DNA of 64,000 nt, taken from assembly GCA_964017185.1 (NCBI GenBank), contig OZ024871.1, positions 10,904,214-10,968,213 on the forward strand. Reading direction: 5' to 3'. Of this stretch, positions 21,793 to 32,228 are shown in pieces; position 1 is the first letter of the stretch; each line of letters opens with the position of its first letter. Below the pieces are notes generated by a model, which made no database searches, had not been told where the DNA came from, and saw only the letters and a program-made list of their open reading frames with translations. Position numbers and translations under genes: made by a program. The stretch comes from Rugalucina vietnamica. Taxonomy: Eukaryota > Mollusca > Bivalvia > Lucinida > Lucinidae.

Positions 21793-21910
21793 TGTGTGTA
21801 TTGATTGTTTGTCCGAATATATACCACGTGACTGCGTGCGCTAAATTTAGGTATCGGTTTTCCAATATTGTGACGTAGGCAACCTTGCAATTTGTACAAG
21901 CGCTATTTAG

Positions 21911-21978
21911 CACCCACCCAACACCCGAGATGATGATCAGAAATTGATCGACTCAGTATATAAAGATAGATAGGCAGC
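21911..21978. repeat. Repeat module shared with 14700-14760
   Basis: GATCAGAAATTGATCGACTC plus GATAGATAG is the inverse of 14690-14760, where it abuts the (TCTA)n tail of the first LINE. It is therefore a mobile module rather than unique flank, and directly adjoins the right end of the ISL2EU-type element. Confidence 0.6.
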
Positions 21979-22020
21979 TCGGGGTCGGCGTGGGCTGTCA
22001 TACCCGTGTCTTTTGAAGAA

Positions 22021-22906
22021 GGCAGTGGCTAGGGATACGGTACCGTATCTTTAGCCTGTGGGCTAGGGATACGGTACCGTATCCCTAGCCTGGCGGCTAG
22101 AGATACGGTACCGTATCTGTAGCCTATATGTCGGGAATGGCTAAAGGTACGGTATAGATCAAAAATCGATAATATAATATTTTCAGGTGAGTTTTAAGTT
22201 GAAGCATTGCAAGTATCCTAATGAATCATAAAAATAAACATTTACGGGTGTCTTACTTTTCTCACAGTTTCATGGTTGGGCAAGCTCTACGCATGCACAA
22301 TAACCTTAACAGAAGTAGCGTTAATTGTTTTTAAATGCATATAACAATTAAAAAAACGTACGAGACAAAGGCGGTTTGCATGTTTTTCAAACATATTTTT
22401 GGAGTATCAGTTTGGCTAGTCTTGGTCATTAGATCTGGTATGAAAATGTTATATTTCGATTGCATTTTAGGCAATTTATTACATTATTTTAATGGAAAAT
22501 CGATTGTAAACTTTTAAATAAAAAAAGCTCCTTAGATAAAGGAGCATACATGTATCTTAATCATTTCGACGCAAAAAGAAAAAAAATCGATCGACGTCTT
22601 AAGTTAAACAGTAATTGCCAAAGTATCACAACATGGTTTCAACTTAAAATAAGCGCATAAAGAACAATCACGAGAATAAGAAAACGTGTAAACCAAGCGT
22701 AAAATTATATCATAAATCACAGAAAGAGTTCTTTGATAGACATTTTTTTTTCAACTGCAAATTCTAACTTAGAAAGCGCAAGTCTTAGAAAATGTAAAAT
22801 TACTTTCAAGTAAATGCACTGACGTGGAGAGCCGCAATTCAAAGGATTTACGCAGTGTCTTTATCTGCAGCGCTTTGATAAAGACATGGTTTACATTTAA
22901 CCCAAG

Positions 22907-22943
<37 letters not shown>

Positions 22944-23899
22944 TCTCTCACTCCTGTCCCTCGAGACTTGAAGTTCTTGCCGCCGTGAATACACCTGAAT
23001 GTAACCTCATAGTATTTTAAATAGTCTTTCGTTCAGCTTACACGAAATACGCACTTGTGCCTTTTCTACACTTCTATCTCTCTTATAGACGTGAACGCTT
23101 TCGGCATTCTGATAGCGCTCAATAGCACTTTCAAATGCTTGAATGTTTTCAACTTTTTGCCCGATGTGAAGTATACGAGCCATTCTGACGGTATGAATCA
23201 AGATTTGCATGCATGTTTTAAAATTGTACGGCGATTAATTTGAGTAATAGCTTAATTGTTTAATATTGCAGTTACTTACTTAACCATAACAAAAGTTAAA
23301 AGCATTTGCCGAATAATAATTGGCAAATTAAACAATGCCAATGTCTTACTACAGGGGTTTAGCAGTAGGACAAAATAAATCAATGCTTCTTTACTGTTTT
23401 GTTTATTGTTCGCACATCATTTAGGCGCGGACATCGTATTGATGGTTAAGCAACTAATTGAGGCTAATATTATCTTGTTATTATCTTCACGCATCGTTCG
23501 AAACTTTCATACTGCGAGTATCCTTTGATGTGGTTCAAATAATTGTAGATAATGGTGATATTGCACAAACACACACTCAAATATAACAGTTGAAAATTTC
23601 GTTCCACGGGGTTAGAAATAAAATTGAAATCTCTCAACTTTATACATTAACATTGTTTTCTTAAGTCTGTGTCTCTAGTCTTCCGTACCGTGAGTCATTT
23701 AGGATACTTGCAAAGCTTCAACTTAAAACTCACCTGAAAATATTATATTATCGATTTTTAATCTATACCGTATCTTTAGCCATTTCCGATATATAGGCTA
23801 CAGATACGGTACCGTATCTCTAGCCGCCAGGCTAGAGATACGGTACCGTATCCCTAGCCCACAGGCTAAAGATACGGTACCGTATCCCTAGCCACTGCC
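22021..23899. mobile_element. MULE-like element, 1879 bp, ~205-bp TIRs, 9-bp target duplication
   Basis: Ends GGCAGTGGCTAGGGATACGG and its inverse are flanked by identical TTTGAAGAA at 22012-22020 and 23900-23908. The terminal inverted repeats run to about 22224 and 23697. Each contains three copies of a 34-bp palindromic unit centred on ACGGTACCGT (22037, 22071 and 22105 on the left). A 9-bp duplication with long TIRs is the hallmark of Mutator-like elements; superfamily assignment is inference. Interior frames (22335-22517 and 23007-23210) show no transposase motif, so it is non-autonomous. A (TAGA)n run lies at 22906-22941. Confidence 0.85.
22906..22941. repeat. (TAGA)n microsatellite
   Basis: About nine uninterrupted GATA/TAGA units inside the MULE-like element. 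The same tetranucleotide forms the tails of the LINEs in this window, so it may be a remnant of a LINE insertion. Confidence 0.9.
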
Positions 23900-24137
23900 T
23901 TTGAAGAAAGCTTTTACTTGTTGAAAAATTTTGCTATTTCGCTCATTACAGTTATCAGAATCATGCACTTACATCGTCAATAACAGAATATGACATTTAA
24001 GCCTACAACAACTGTCTGCTATTCTAGACTGTAAAATAAGGTTAAAATTTGGTTTTAGTTGATTTTTGTTGACACTTTCGGGTTGGGCTTGTTTGTGCGG
24101 TTGATGGTGGGAGGGGTTACCCTAAACAGCGCAAAGG

Positions 24138-24240
24138 AGTCCTTTTCGCGAAAAGGACTTCAAATAGCGAAAAGGAGTCCTTTTCGCTATATCAACTGAC
24201 CCTAAAATAAGAAAAGGACTTCTTTTCGCGAAAAGGACTT
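24138..24240. repeat. Cluster of TTTTCGCGAAAA palindromes
   Basis: Three consecutive palindromes: AGTCCTTTTCGCGAAAAGGA(CT) at 24138-24159 (perfect, 22 bp), a 13-bp-arm hairpin at 24164-24190 (ATAGCGAAAAGGA arms), and a related copy at 24211-24240. They share the AAAGGACT/AGTCCTTT words. No ORF. Confidence 0.85.
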
Positions 24241-24409
24241 TAATGTAAATAGAGAAATATAGGGAAAAAGGGACATAGGGTCACTTCGCTCCATGGCATT
24301 GTCGGTTCCCACCGGTGTTCCGTAATACCTCTTTTACACGCATTAATCATCAATAAATTTGTAAAAAAATCATCAATAAATCATCAAGTCTTGTTTTAGC
24401 GAAGGAAAA

Positions 24410-25221
24410 ATGGGAAACGACAGACTCACTGTACTGCAGGAAAAATACCAGAAGAGACTTGAAGAGGAGAGAGAACAGAAAGATAAAGATACTGAAAGTA
24501 AACATACAGTAATCTCGAAGGAAGATCACATATATTGCTTCGAGCAGTAATAGTGGATGGTTTGAAGGCACCAAAAGATTTCAAGGACAGTCAGGTTTTA
24601 AAAAGAGAGATATACAAACACAAGAAAGACATTCACCTAAAATACACCTATCCGCTGGCCAGGGGAGGAATAGCTATACATGTTGAAAATGCAAAGGAGA
24701 TGGAAGAATTACAGAAGGAATGGCCTGAAGAAGCTTTTGGGAATAGTGGCAAGCAGCTTTAAGTACATACCATAGGCCCAGGGCCAAGATGTGTATGTAA
24801 GAACCTTCATCCATCTATAGGGGAAGACTTTATAAAAGATGAAATTATGAAACAATGTGGAGTTGATGTTAGCATCAGAAGATTAAGATACAGGGATGCC
24901 AATAAACCCTTGACGGTAGCAGTGGTCACGTGTGCAGCAAATGAGGGATTAGCAGCTCTTTTTAAGGCGGACATCATGATAGCTAAGAAGAAGGTCAGGG
25001 TGGTACCATACAGGACAAAGCGTAATATTCCAGTCAGATGTTATAGATGCCAAGAGTATGGACATGTGGCAAGCAGCTGTGAGAATGAGGAGAGATGCGA
25101 GAAGTGCGGGGAAAATCATAAAGGTCGGTGTGGTGGAAACGTGAAGTGTTACAACTGCAAGGGAAATCATGGAGCAGGAGTCAGGACTGTCCAGTGTATG
25201 TTAACCTCTTTGAGAGGTTAA
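24410..25221 (+). pseudogene. Retrotransposon ORF1 (gag-like) with CCHC zinc knuckles
   Basis: Likely nucleic-acid-binding ORF1 of a LINE. An ATG at 24410 opens a short lysine/glutamate-rich coiled start (LQEKYQKRLEEEREQKDKD) that hits a stop at 24548. Frame changes then lead to LKAPKDFKDSQVLKREI and, from 24847, a domain ending in knuckles CYRCQEYGHVASSC and CEKCGENHKGRC plus a partial CYNCKGNH. The sequence ends abruptly after the third knuckle at 25221. No RT follows downstream, so it is an orphan, decayed fragment. Clade not assignable. Confidence 0.75.
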
Positions 25222-25653
25222 CTTCACGACAATAATACAAATTCAGGGATTCATCTAGCTGAGAGATGGTGTTCATTTGAAAAGACTCAGTAACTAAAAT
25301 TGTGCAATATTTCATTTGAAAAACTTATATAAACATTGTATTTTTGGAAATATGGTATCCCCACGTATGTGCATACATCATGAGTAAAAGCACACTGAGT
25401 TCAAATAGTAGCACAAAGAAGACCAAAAATTTAAAGAACCACATAGAGTTCATAGCCAGCAATATAATGGCATAATAGATATACAACAACAACAATAAAT
25501 TTCTATTAACACAAGCATCAATCATCGCCGAAATACCCCGAATATTTCCTTTTAGATGATGCCCTGAATAGTTAAATTCATATAGAAAAAATACTGGGTA
25601 TAATAAATAAGAATCCCAATGATTCAAGCCACATACAGTGACGCCCATGCGTC
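25222..25653. other. Gene-free spacer
   Basis: A minus-strand frame of 107 codons (25325-25648) is leucine- and tyrosine-rich, AT-driven, and has no recognisable domain. I do not treat it as a gene. Confidence 0.35.
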
Positions 25654-26068
25654 GAGCTGGTGGGGTATGAAAGCCCCTGCGAGCCAGGTTTTTGACTAAT
25701 TATTGCTAAAAGCTCGATATCTTCATGTAAAATAATATATAGGATGGTATTTTATAGCATTTGAAATGATTTTGTATCACTGCAAACAGTTTACATAAAC
25801 TCAATTATGCAAATTTGCCAAATTTACTGGATTTGATAGAAAATCTCAGCTTTTGTATCAGTCAAATTGAAAAATGCCATCAAATTCTGATTTCAAATGA
25901 ATCATGACGCACAATATCTTTAACACATGTGCGACTTAATCTGTTTCAATACATGGAACCATTCATTTTTTGGTATTTTGAGTTAAATTGGCGATTACAA
26001 GTCAAAAACCTGGCTCGGCAGGGTCTTTCTTAAAGCTCGGCTCGGCAGGGGCTTTCACACCCCACCCG
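25654..26068. mobile_element. MITE family L with long imperfect TIRs
   Basis: Left GGTGGGGTATGAAAGCCCCT...GAGCCAGGTTTTTGAC; right GTCAAAAACCTGGCTCGGCA...GGGGCTTTCACACCCCACC. The right arm contains an extra ~32 bp in which the CTCGGCAGGG word is repeated. About 415 bp, AT-rich and non-coding. A partial relative lies at 10770-10930. Confidence 0.8.
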
Positions 26069-26219
26069 TCGAGCTTCCCTGTTGCTGTACTAAAATCTAC
26101 TCTGAAAAATTTCCTTAAAAACAACAATCAATGGGTCTTTTCCCTTAGATCTTGGTAAAACCAAAGTGTACATTGATTACTTTCCATCATGTATTCATTT
26201 TGTTGTTGTATGTATAGTC

Positions 26220-26436
26220 AGGTCTCTTGACCACTCCATGCCCTAATTTGCATAGGACACACTGTTTTTAACCTCTTTTATTCTTCACTCATTCTTGTTA
26301 ACATTTTAACCCTATCACCTTTTATTTCAGCACTTCTTCACTTTAAACTTTTTATTAATCTGCTCGGCGCGCATACTTTCCTGCACAAAATCCTCGCGAG
26401 GGGGTGTTGCAGTATCAATAGATAGATAGATAGTTC
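26220..26436 (+). repeat. 3' tail of an L2/CR1-like LINE (5'-truncated to its UTR)
   Basis: Resembles 32040-32228: 'ttaaccctatcaccttttatttcag', then a GCTCGGCGCGC / CTCGCGAGGG hairpin-like segment, CAGTATCAATAGATAGATAG, and the tetranucleotide tail. It abuts directly the 5' end of the next LINE. Confidence 0.65.
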
Positions 26437-26562
26437 CTTGGAAAAACACGAGTCCTAAATTTTGCAAATACCCCACCCAGTTTTTTGACTAGTCAAGCGT
26501 CTCTTGACACTGACCGCATTTGTTTACTTCCGGTCAATGACTGCTGCACATGAGTTTTCACA

Positions 26563-26901
26563 ATGAAACCATTGAATTTAGTGAATCTTCTGTGTTGTTT
26601 GACACTGTTGTCAACTTTGGCTTATTTGCTGAAACTTCCGGATGATGAAGAGACGCAGACAAAGACAGGGCATGATCCGTTTTCAATTCTTAGTCCCCAG
26701 GTAAGCTCCAAACACAGAGAAATGATGATGAAACTTAGGAAACTTCATCTTGCCAGAGGAACTCACACTAATGGGACATGCTTACTATACATAAGCATTC
26801 TTCTTGTCACCCTTTCTAATGATGTTCAGCTAAATCCCGGACCCAGACCCCCCAAATACCCCTGTGGCAGCTGTGGTAATGCTGTTAAACAGAACCAGAA
26901 T
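26563..26901 (+). pseudogene. LINE N-terminal coding: signal-like peptide, 2A-like motif, PHD start
   Basis: ATG 26563 gives a hydrophobic N-terminus (LVNLLCCLTLLSTLAYLL) that looks like a signal peptide. After ~85 residues comes SNDVQLNPGP, a 2A-type ribosome-skipping motif (consensus DxExNPGP) with glutamine in place of the glutamate. PKYPCGSCGNAV, the first CxxC of a PHD finger, follows directly. Known: 2A-like motifs have been reported at the N-terminus of APE-type LINEs of invertebrates. The frame is interrupted after KQNQN by the nested LINE. A continuation to 27162 belongs to the insert. Confidence 0.78.
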
Positions 26902-28946
26902 CTGGTCTCCAGAGATTCAAGAGGCTGTCAGGGAAAAAAGAAGGCATTCTGGGAGTGGAAGCTAGGTGAAAGGCCGAAAACCAAAGAAAACTGGCTCGTC
27001 ATCAACAGAAAGATAACAACCAGTAACCTCCGGAAACTTTGTCGCATAGAAAGTGCCCGTCAGCGTCAGTCAGCCAGACAAGAAATTCTGGATGCCAAAT
27101 ACGAGGACACTAGACTGTTCCATAGGTTGATCAACAGAGAGGCCACTCTAAACAAGTGGTGAATGAGCTGCATGTAGGCGACAAGGTTTTCAGCACACCC
27201 TTGGAAATACAACAGGGATTTAAGGAGCACTTTGATCTGCTAGCAACACCTAGTGATGACCAAAGTTTTGACAAGGATTACAACAACCTGGTTGAATTAG
27301 AAATACATGAAATTCAGGAACTCTGCACTATCTGATATCCTTCAGAAATAAAGCAAATAACTCCTGACCAGGTCAAGAAGGCACTAAACCGACGGAAATC
27401 AGCAGACATATATGGTGTGACAGCTGAGCATTTTATTTATGGTGGCGATGAACTGCTCATGGCAACAGTGGACATAATCAACAGCCTTTATCGAGTAGGT
27501 GAAATGACAGATTGCTTAAAAGTGGGAGTGTTGACCTCCATCTTCAAAAAGAAGGGATCTGCAACAGAAGCCAAGAACTATAGGGGAATCACTATTCGCC
27601 CAACTATAACCAAAATATTAGAAACAGTCCTCAGGGAAGTTATTCGACCAACTGTTGAGGAGGTACAAAGTGGCCTACAACGCGGATTTACACAAAATGC
27701 GTCACCCATGAACTGCTCACTGCTATTAGAAGAGATTGTAAGGGAAAGTAAAGACCACAAAGAACCACTCTACATGGCCTTCTTGGATGTGAAGGCTGCT
27801 TTCGATGTTGTCTCACATGAGAGCTAGCTGAGAAAGTTGTTCCACATTGGAGTCGATGGTCAAGAATGGACACTCATACACTCTCTACATAAAGGAACGG
27901 AATCCGTAGTCAAGTGGGAAGGCTCCACTACAGATAGTTTCAAAGTGCTGCAGGGGATGAGGCAGGGTGGCATCCTCAGTACTGATCTGTATAAGCTCTA
28001 CGGGAATGGTCAACTACAGAGAATGGAGGAAACAGGAATTGGCTGTCACACTGGAGAAATTTGCTGTGTGGCCCCAACTGCGGCAGATGACATGGTGCTA
28101 CCTGCCCCCAGCCTCACCATCCTGCAGAAGCTCGTCAACATAGCAGTCGACAATAGCAAAATGGAGAAGTCCATCCTGCAGCCAACCAAAAGTGTCATCC
28201 TTGCAGCCCTCAGCGAAGGTGGAAAGAGTGTGATATCAAAATCGCTATGGATGGAGTTAAAATGCCAGTGGTAAAGGAAGCCATGCATATGGGCATACTA
28301 CGCTCAGCTAACAGTCAAGAATCTGCTGTCCACTTCAATATAGACAAAGCAAGGCGTACTACTTATTGCCTGATGGGTGCTGGCCATACATACAAAAATC
28401 AAACTGTTGACCGGTTCATACATCCTACAAGTTAACAGAGCAGCCTTCAACCAGAATCAAATAAGCCATATCTGCCTACTTTGTAAGAAAGAAGACGAAA
28501 CTAAGGAACGTTTCCTTCTGCGTTGCGAGAGCCTAGAAAGTACAAGGAAGCCAATACTGGATGAGATACTGAAGATCCAAGAAAATCTTGATCACTATTA
28601 CACAACTGACACAGTACAGTCCATTCTGGACCCCACAGTTATCTTTCCAAAAGAAGATCCATCAGTACTGACAAATCTAGAGAATCAAGCTAGGAGGTTG
28701 TGCCATGCACTTCATGTCGAGAGATTTACTCAACTTCCCCAAACAGTAACTAAACGCAAAAGAAATAAAGAAAAAAGAAGCCGCAATACAAATCAGCAGG
28801 AACAGTGTAAATGGATCTTTCTAAGTGTAAATAGGGTGGCGGAAAACAACCTGTCATTTTAAACGTAATCAACCTAAGAAGATCCCTACTCCGGGAGGAG
28901 GTGTGCCTACACTGGCAGAATCTATAACAAGACAAGACAAGACAAT
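26902..28946 (+). pseudogene. Nested LINE: RT of a second family, internally deleted
   Basis: Sequential plus-strand frames encode one degenerate reverse transcriptase: KAFWEWKLGERP, then (27417) AEHFIYGGDELL, GVLTSIFKKKGS, AKNYRGITIRP, QRGFTQNASPMNCSLLLEE, motif A AFLDVKAAFDVVSHE, (27837) QGMRQGGILSTDLY and AADDMVLPAPS (motif C with AADD), MGILRSANSQES, and a C-terminal CLLCKKEDETKERFLLRC knuckle-like segment. Frameshifts occur near 27180-27410, 27830 and 28255. A large piece between LMGAGHTYKN and the C-terminal part appears deleted. The 3' end is an (ACAAG)n tail at 28924-28945. Clade unassigned; clearly different from the host LINE. Confidence 0.82.
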
Positions 28947-30260
28947 AGCATCCAGTGTGACAGTTGCAATTACTGGCAACATATTGAATGTCAAGGTATG
29001 AATACCAGTATCCATGATTTTATGACTGAACATGCTAGCTACTCTTGGAATTGTTTAAAGTGTGGCCTTCCAAATTTTAATACAACTCTTTTTGATGACC
29101 TTTCTTTTTTTCAACATCAAATTGTTCTTTGAACAGTTTCAGTGTGCTGGAGGCTAGTTTACTCTCACCTAAGTCCTCTGCTCCAATAAAGAAGAAAACT
29201 GCCACAAAGCAACAGAAAAATTTCAAAATCGTCAACCTGAATGTTCAGTCCGTAGTAAACAAAAAGGGCCTGAATTCCACTGCATGATTGAAACGGAGAA
29301 GCCGGATATTGTGATTGGCACGATGTCCTGGTTGTCCCTCGACATCTTTAATGGTGAAATCTTTCTCCCAGGCTACACAGTTTACAGAGCTGACCGTAAG
29401 TCGAGGGGTCTTTATTATGGTTCGCGCCGACATTGTTTGTACAGAGCAACCACAATTCAAAACAAACTGTGAAGTCCTGTGGGTGAAGATTGAGGTTACT
29501 GGGGTGCACCCACTCTTTGTGTGTGCATTTTACAGTCCTGAGGGCAGCCAGGAGGATTACAATGAATTGCATAAGTCAGTTGCGGAGGTAATGAAAAAAG
29601 CAAAAGGCAATAATTATCTGGCTTCTTGGAGATTTAAATCTCCCAAATCTCACATGGCCAGAAAACACCCCCACATTTAAATATGACACCTTCTTGGACA
29701 TTTTAAATGACTTTGGTTTCACCCAAATGGTCACTCAGCCTACTAGACATGGAAATATTTTAGATCTTTTCCTGACAACAAATCCTACTCTGATTCAACA
29801 GGTAAGATGCAAACCTGGTCTAAGTGACCATGACATGGTCATAGCTCACTGTTCTCTTACTTCCATAGCTCAGAAAGAAAAACCCCGTAAAGTCCCCATA
29901 TTTCGCAAGGCGGACTGGTCCAAATTTAAGTCATTACTAAGAGAGTACCAACAAGAGTTCTTGACTAGGTCTGTAGAAGAGCTCTGGAATGATTTCACCT
30001 CCACGCTGGACCTTTACTCATCCCAGTGTATCCCGGTCAAAACCTTTTCGGGAAAGAAATCATTTCCTTGGATCACACAAGAAATAAAGCGCCAAATTCG
30101 GAAGAGAATCCATTTTTATAAGCAATTTAAAAAAACTGGAGACCAGACATTTAGGAGCAAGGTTTTGGCCCTAAGGAAAGCCATCAAAAGTAAAATTAAA
30201 CTTTCCCATGAAACTTATCTCGAAGGTCTTCTTGGATTAAATGATGAAAATTCTTCCTGA
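28947..30260 (+). pseudogene. Host LINE continued: PHD finger end and AP-type endonuclease
   Basis: From 28947 the PHD finger resumes: SIQCDSCNYWQHIEC and WNCLKCG complete the C4HC3 pattern started before the insert. The endonuclease begins FKIVNLNVQSVVNK and continues ETEKPDIVIGT, YTVYRADR, VCAFYSPEGSQEDY and, across a frameshift near 29625, GDLNLPNLTWP (catalytic D-x-N). GLSDHDMV (SDH motif) is at about 29815. Frame changes near 29275, 29400 and 29625 break it. Product context: APE-class non-LTR retrotransposon. Confidence 0.8.
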
Positions 30261-32039
30261 GACAGTAAAAAAACTTTTTTCCTTTCTAAAGAGTTCAAAG
30301 CAAGACCAGTTAGGCACTCCTGCTCTCAACCACAGAAACAGACTTGTAACTGAAACTGCTGAAAAAACTGATGTTCTCAATTTGCAATTTCAGTCAGTAT
30401 TCGCCACTAAAGCACCACTGTCTCTCATACGCCTATGCAAAATGAAAATCCAGGACATGGCTGATCAGGGCGAGATACCCTCTGAGTCTTTGCCCCAAGG
30501 GATGCAGGAGTCTCATCCAGCTATGGAAGACTTCAGTATCTCTGTGGCAGGTATTATCAAGCTTCTAAAGAATCTCAAACCAGGGAAAGCTGCCGGCCCG
30601 GACAGACTCAAACCAACCCTGCTAAAAGAATTAAGCGAAGAGATTGCGCCCATTATACAGGTAATTTTTGAGCGCTCCTTACAAACAGGCAAACTCCCAT
30701 CAGAGCGGTGTCGAGCCCAGGTCACCCCCATCTTAAAAAAAGGTGATAAATCATCCTCCGCAAACTATAGACCAATCTCCCTCACCTGTATACTTTGCAA
30801 GGTCCTTGAACACATAATAGCTTCTCACCTGGTCTAGCATCTTGACAAGCATGGCCTCTTATATGACCTCCAGCCTGGTTTTAGGGGAAAGAGGTCATGT
30901 GAGACACAGCTGGCCGTGTTGTTTGAGGGTCTTGCGAGGAATACAGGAGCAGGTATGCAAACTGATCTTATTTTGCTGGACTTTTCGAAGGCCTTTGACA
31001 AGGTTAACCACTCAAAGCTACTTTGGAAACTCCACCAATATGGGATCAGGGGTAACACACTATCCTGGATCCGAGCCTTCCTTGGTGACCGGTCACAGAC
31101 CGTAGTTCTTGAAGGAGAAGAATCAGGATCGGTCCCGGTGACTTCTGGGGTACCCCAGGGGTCAGTCCTGGGGCATATTCTTTTCCTCGTTTATATAAAC
31201 TATCTCCCGGAAGAACTGTCATCCCAAGTACGCTTATTTGCGGATGACACGGCCATCTACCTAACAGTTGGAGGCTCGGACGGCGGAGCAGCACTACAGA
31301 CAGACCTTGACAGACTCTCAGTGTGGGAGAACCGATGGAACATGGAGTTCAACCCCTCTAAGTGCCAGGTTGTACGGGTGACAACTTCCAGGAGTGAAAT
31401 AATTAACACAGTGTATACGCTACACGGTCAGGTCTTGGAGGTTGTCACAAGTGCAAGGTACTTTGGGGTTGATATCTCCAGTGTCCTGTCCTGGAACTCC
31501 CACATAGACAGAATTACCGCCAGCGCCAATCGCACATTAGGTTACATCCGCCGAAACATTAAGACAAAAAGTCAAAAGGTGAGAGAAACGGCTTACAACA
31601 CTCTTGTCCGTCCCCAGTTGGAGCACTCAGCTCCCATTTCGGACCCCTACACAAAATAAAAAAGACACTCCAGCTGGAACAAAAACCAAAGACGAGCTGC
31701 ACGTTGGACCACCAGTGATTATGACACAAGGTCCAGTGTAACTGCTATGCTCAACCAACCCGGCTTGAGCAAAGACGAGCAGATGCACGTCTATGTCATT
31801 TCTATAAGATAGTGTACGGACTTGTCGCTGTACCCCTCCCAGAATATGTCCAACGCACGCATCGTGTATCCCGTTACAGTGACCTTCCGCCAGATCCAAA
31901 CAAGTCAGAACTACTACAAGTACTCCTTCTTTCCACTGGCCATAGTTCAGTGGAATGCACTACCAGAAGCTGTTGTAAGTTTGCAGGACCTTGACTTATT
32001 CAAGGTCGCAGTGAGCAAACTTCAACACTCCAAACCTTA
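30241..32039 (+). pseudogene. Host LINE reverse transcriptase and C-terminal region
   Basis: 30241-30837 encodes LKPGKAAGPDRLKPTLL and ANYRPISLTCILCKVLEHI, then a stop at 30835-30837. The same frame continues with QPGFRGKRSCETQ, motif A LILLDFSKAFDKVNHSKL, SGVPQGSVLG, motif C RLFADDTAIY, and IRRNIKTKSQKVRE to RPQLEHSAPI. It breaks at 31657. The C-terminal part is spread over two frames ending EAVVSLQDLDLFKVAVSKLQ at 32039. RT motifs place it in the same broad group as the copies at 12.9-15.8 kb, but it is a different family. Confidence 0.85.
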
Positions 32040-32228
32040 GACCCTAACATTGTTGTTTTTAACTTGATTTTAATCTCCTCTTCACTATTTTAACCTATCA
32101 TCTTTTATCCCCTTCACTATCATGCTTTTATCATTTTCTTTTTTCAGCTAACCAAGCTCGACAGCGCTCACCTGCCTAAAATGTCCACGAGGGCGTATGG
32201 CAGTATATATAGATAGATAGATAGATAG

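Larger units (their letters stand above)
15845..21909. mobile_element. ISL2EU-type two-gene DNA transposon, ~6.06 kb
   Basis: Seen: inverted termini AAATAGCGTTTGTACGAATT (left) and AAATAGCGCTTGTACAAATT (right, inverted), bounding two convergent spliced genes. The plus-strand gene is a THAP-domain DDE_Tnp_4-like transposase. The minus-strand gene is a SAP/SWIM/YqaJ nuclease. Known: the Repbase ISL2EU (earlier IS4EU) superfamily is described as encoding a THAP transposase and a YqaJ protein. Inference: this is such an element. The left flank is LINE sequence; the right flank is a different repeat. No convincing target-site duplication was found. It carries later insertions: SINEs at 16556, 18946 and 21241, a MITE at 18602 and a family A repeat at 20907. 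Confidence 0.82.
26437..32228 (+). mobile_element. Near full-length L2/CR1-like LINE, split by a nested LINE
   Basis: Order on the plus strand: 5' UTR (26437-26562); N-terminal coding with signal-like segment, 2A-like motif and half a PHD finger; a nested LINE (26902-28946); then the rest of the PHD finger, AP-type endonuclease, reverse transcriptase, C-terminal region and 3' UTR ending in (TAGA)n at 32200-32228. Removing the insert leaves about 3.75 kb. Several frameshifts and a stop make it non-autonomous. Confidence 0.82.

Noticed and set aside
15845..21909. PIF/Harbinger assignment for the 6-kb transposon
   Set aside because: The DDE_Tnp_4 core is shared with Harbinger, but the partner here is YqaJ rather than a Myb/SANT protein and the transposase has a THAP domain, which favours ISL2EU. 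A target duplication could not be read to settle it.
25325..25648. 107-codon minus-strand frame as a membrane protein
   Set aside because: Leu/Tyr/Ile richness follows from AT-rich codons; no start context, splice sites or neighbour support.
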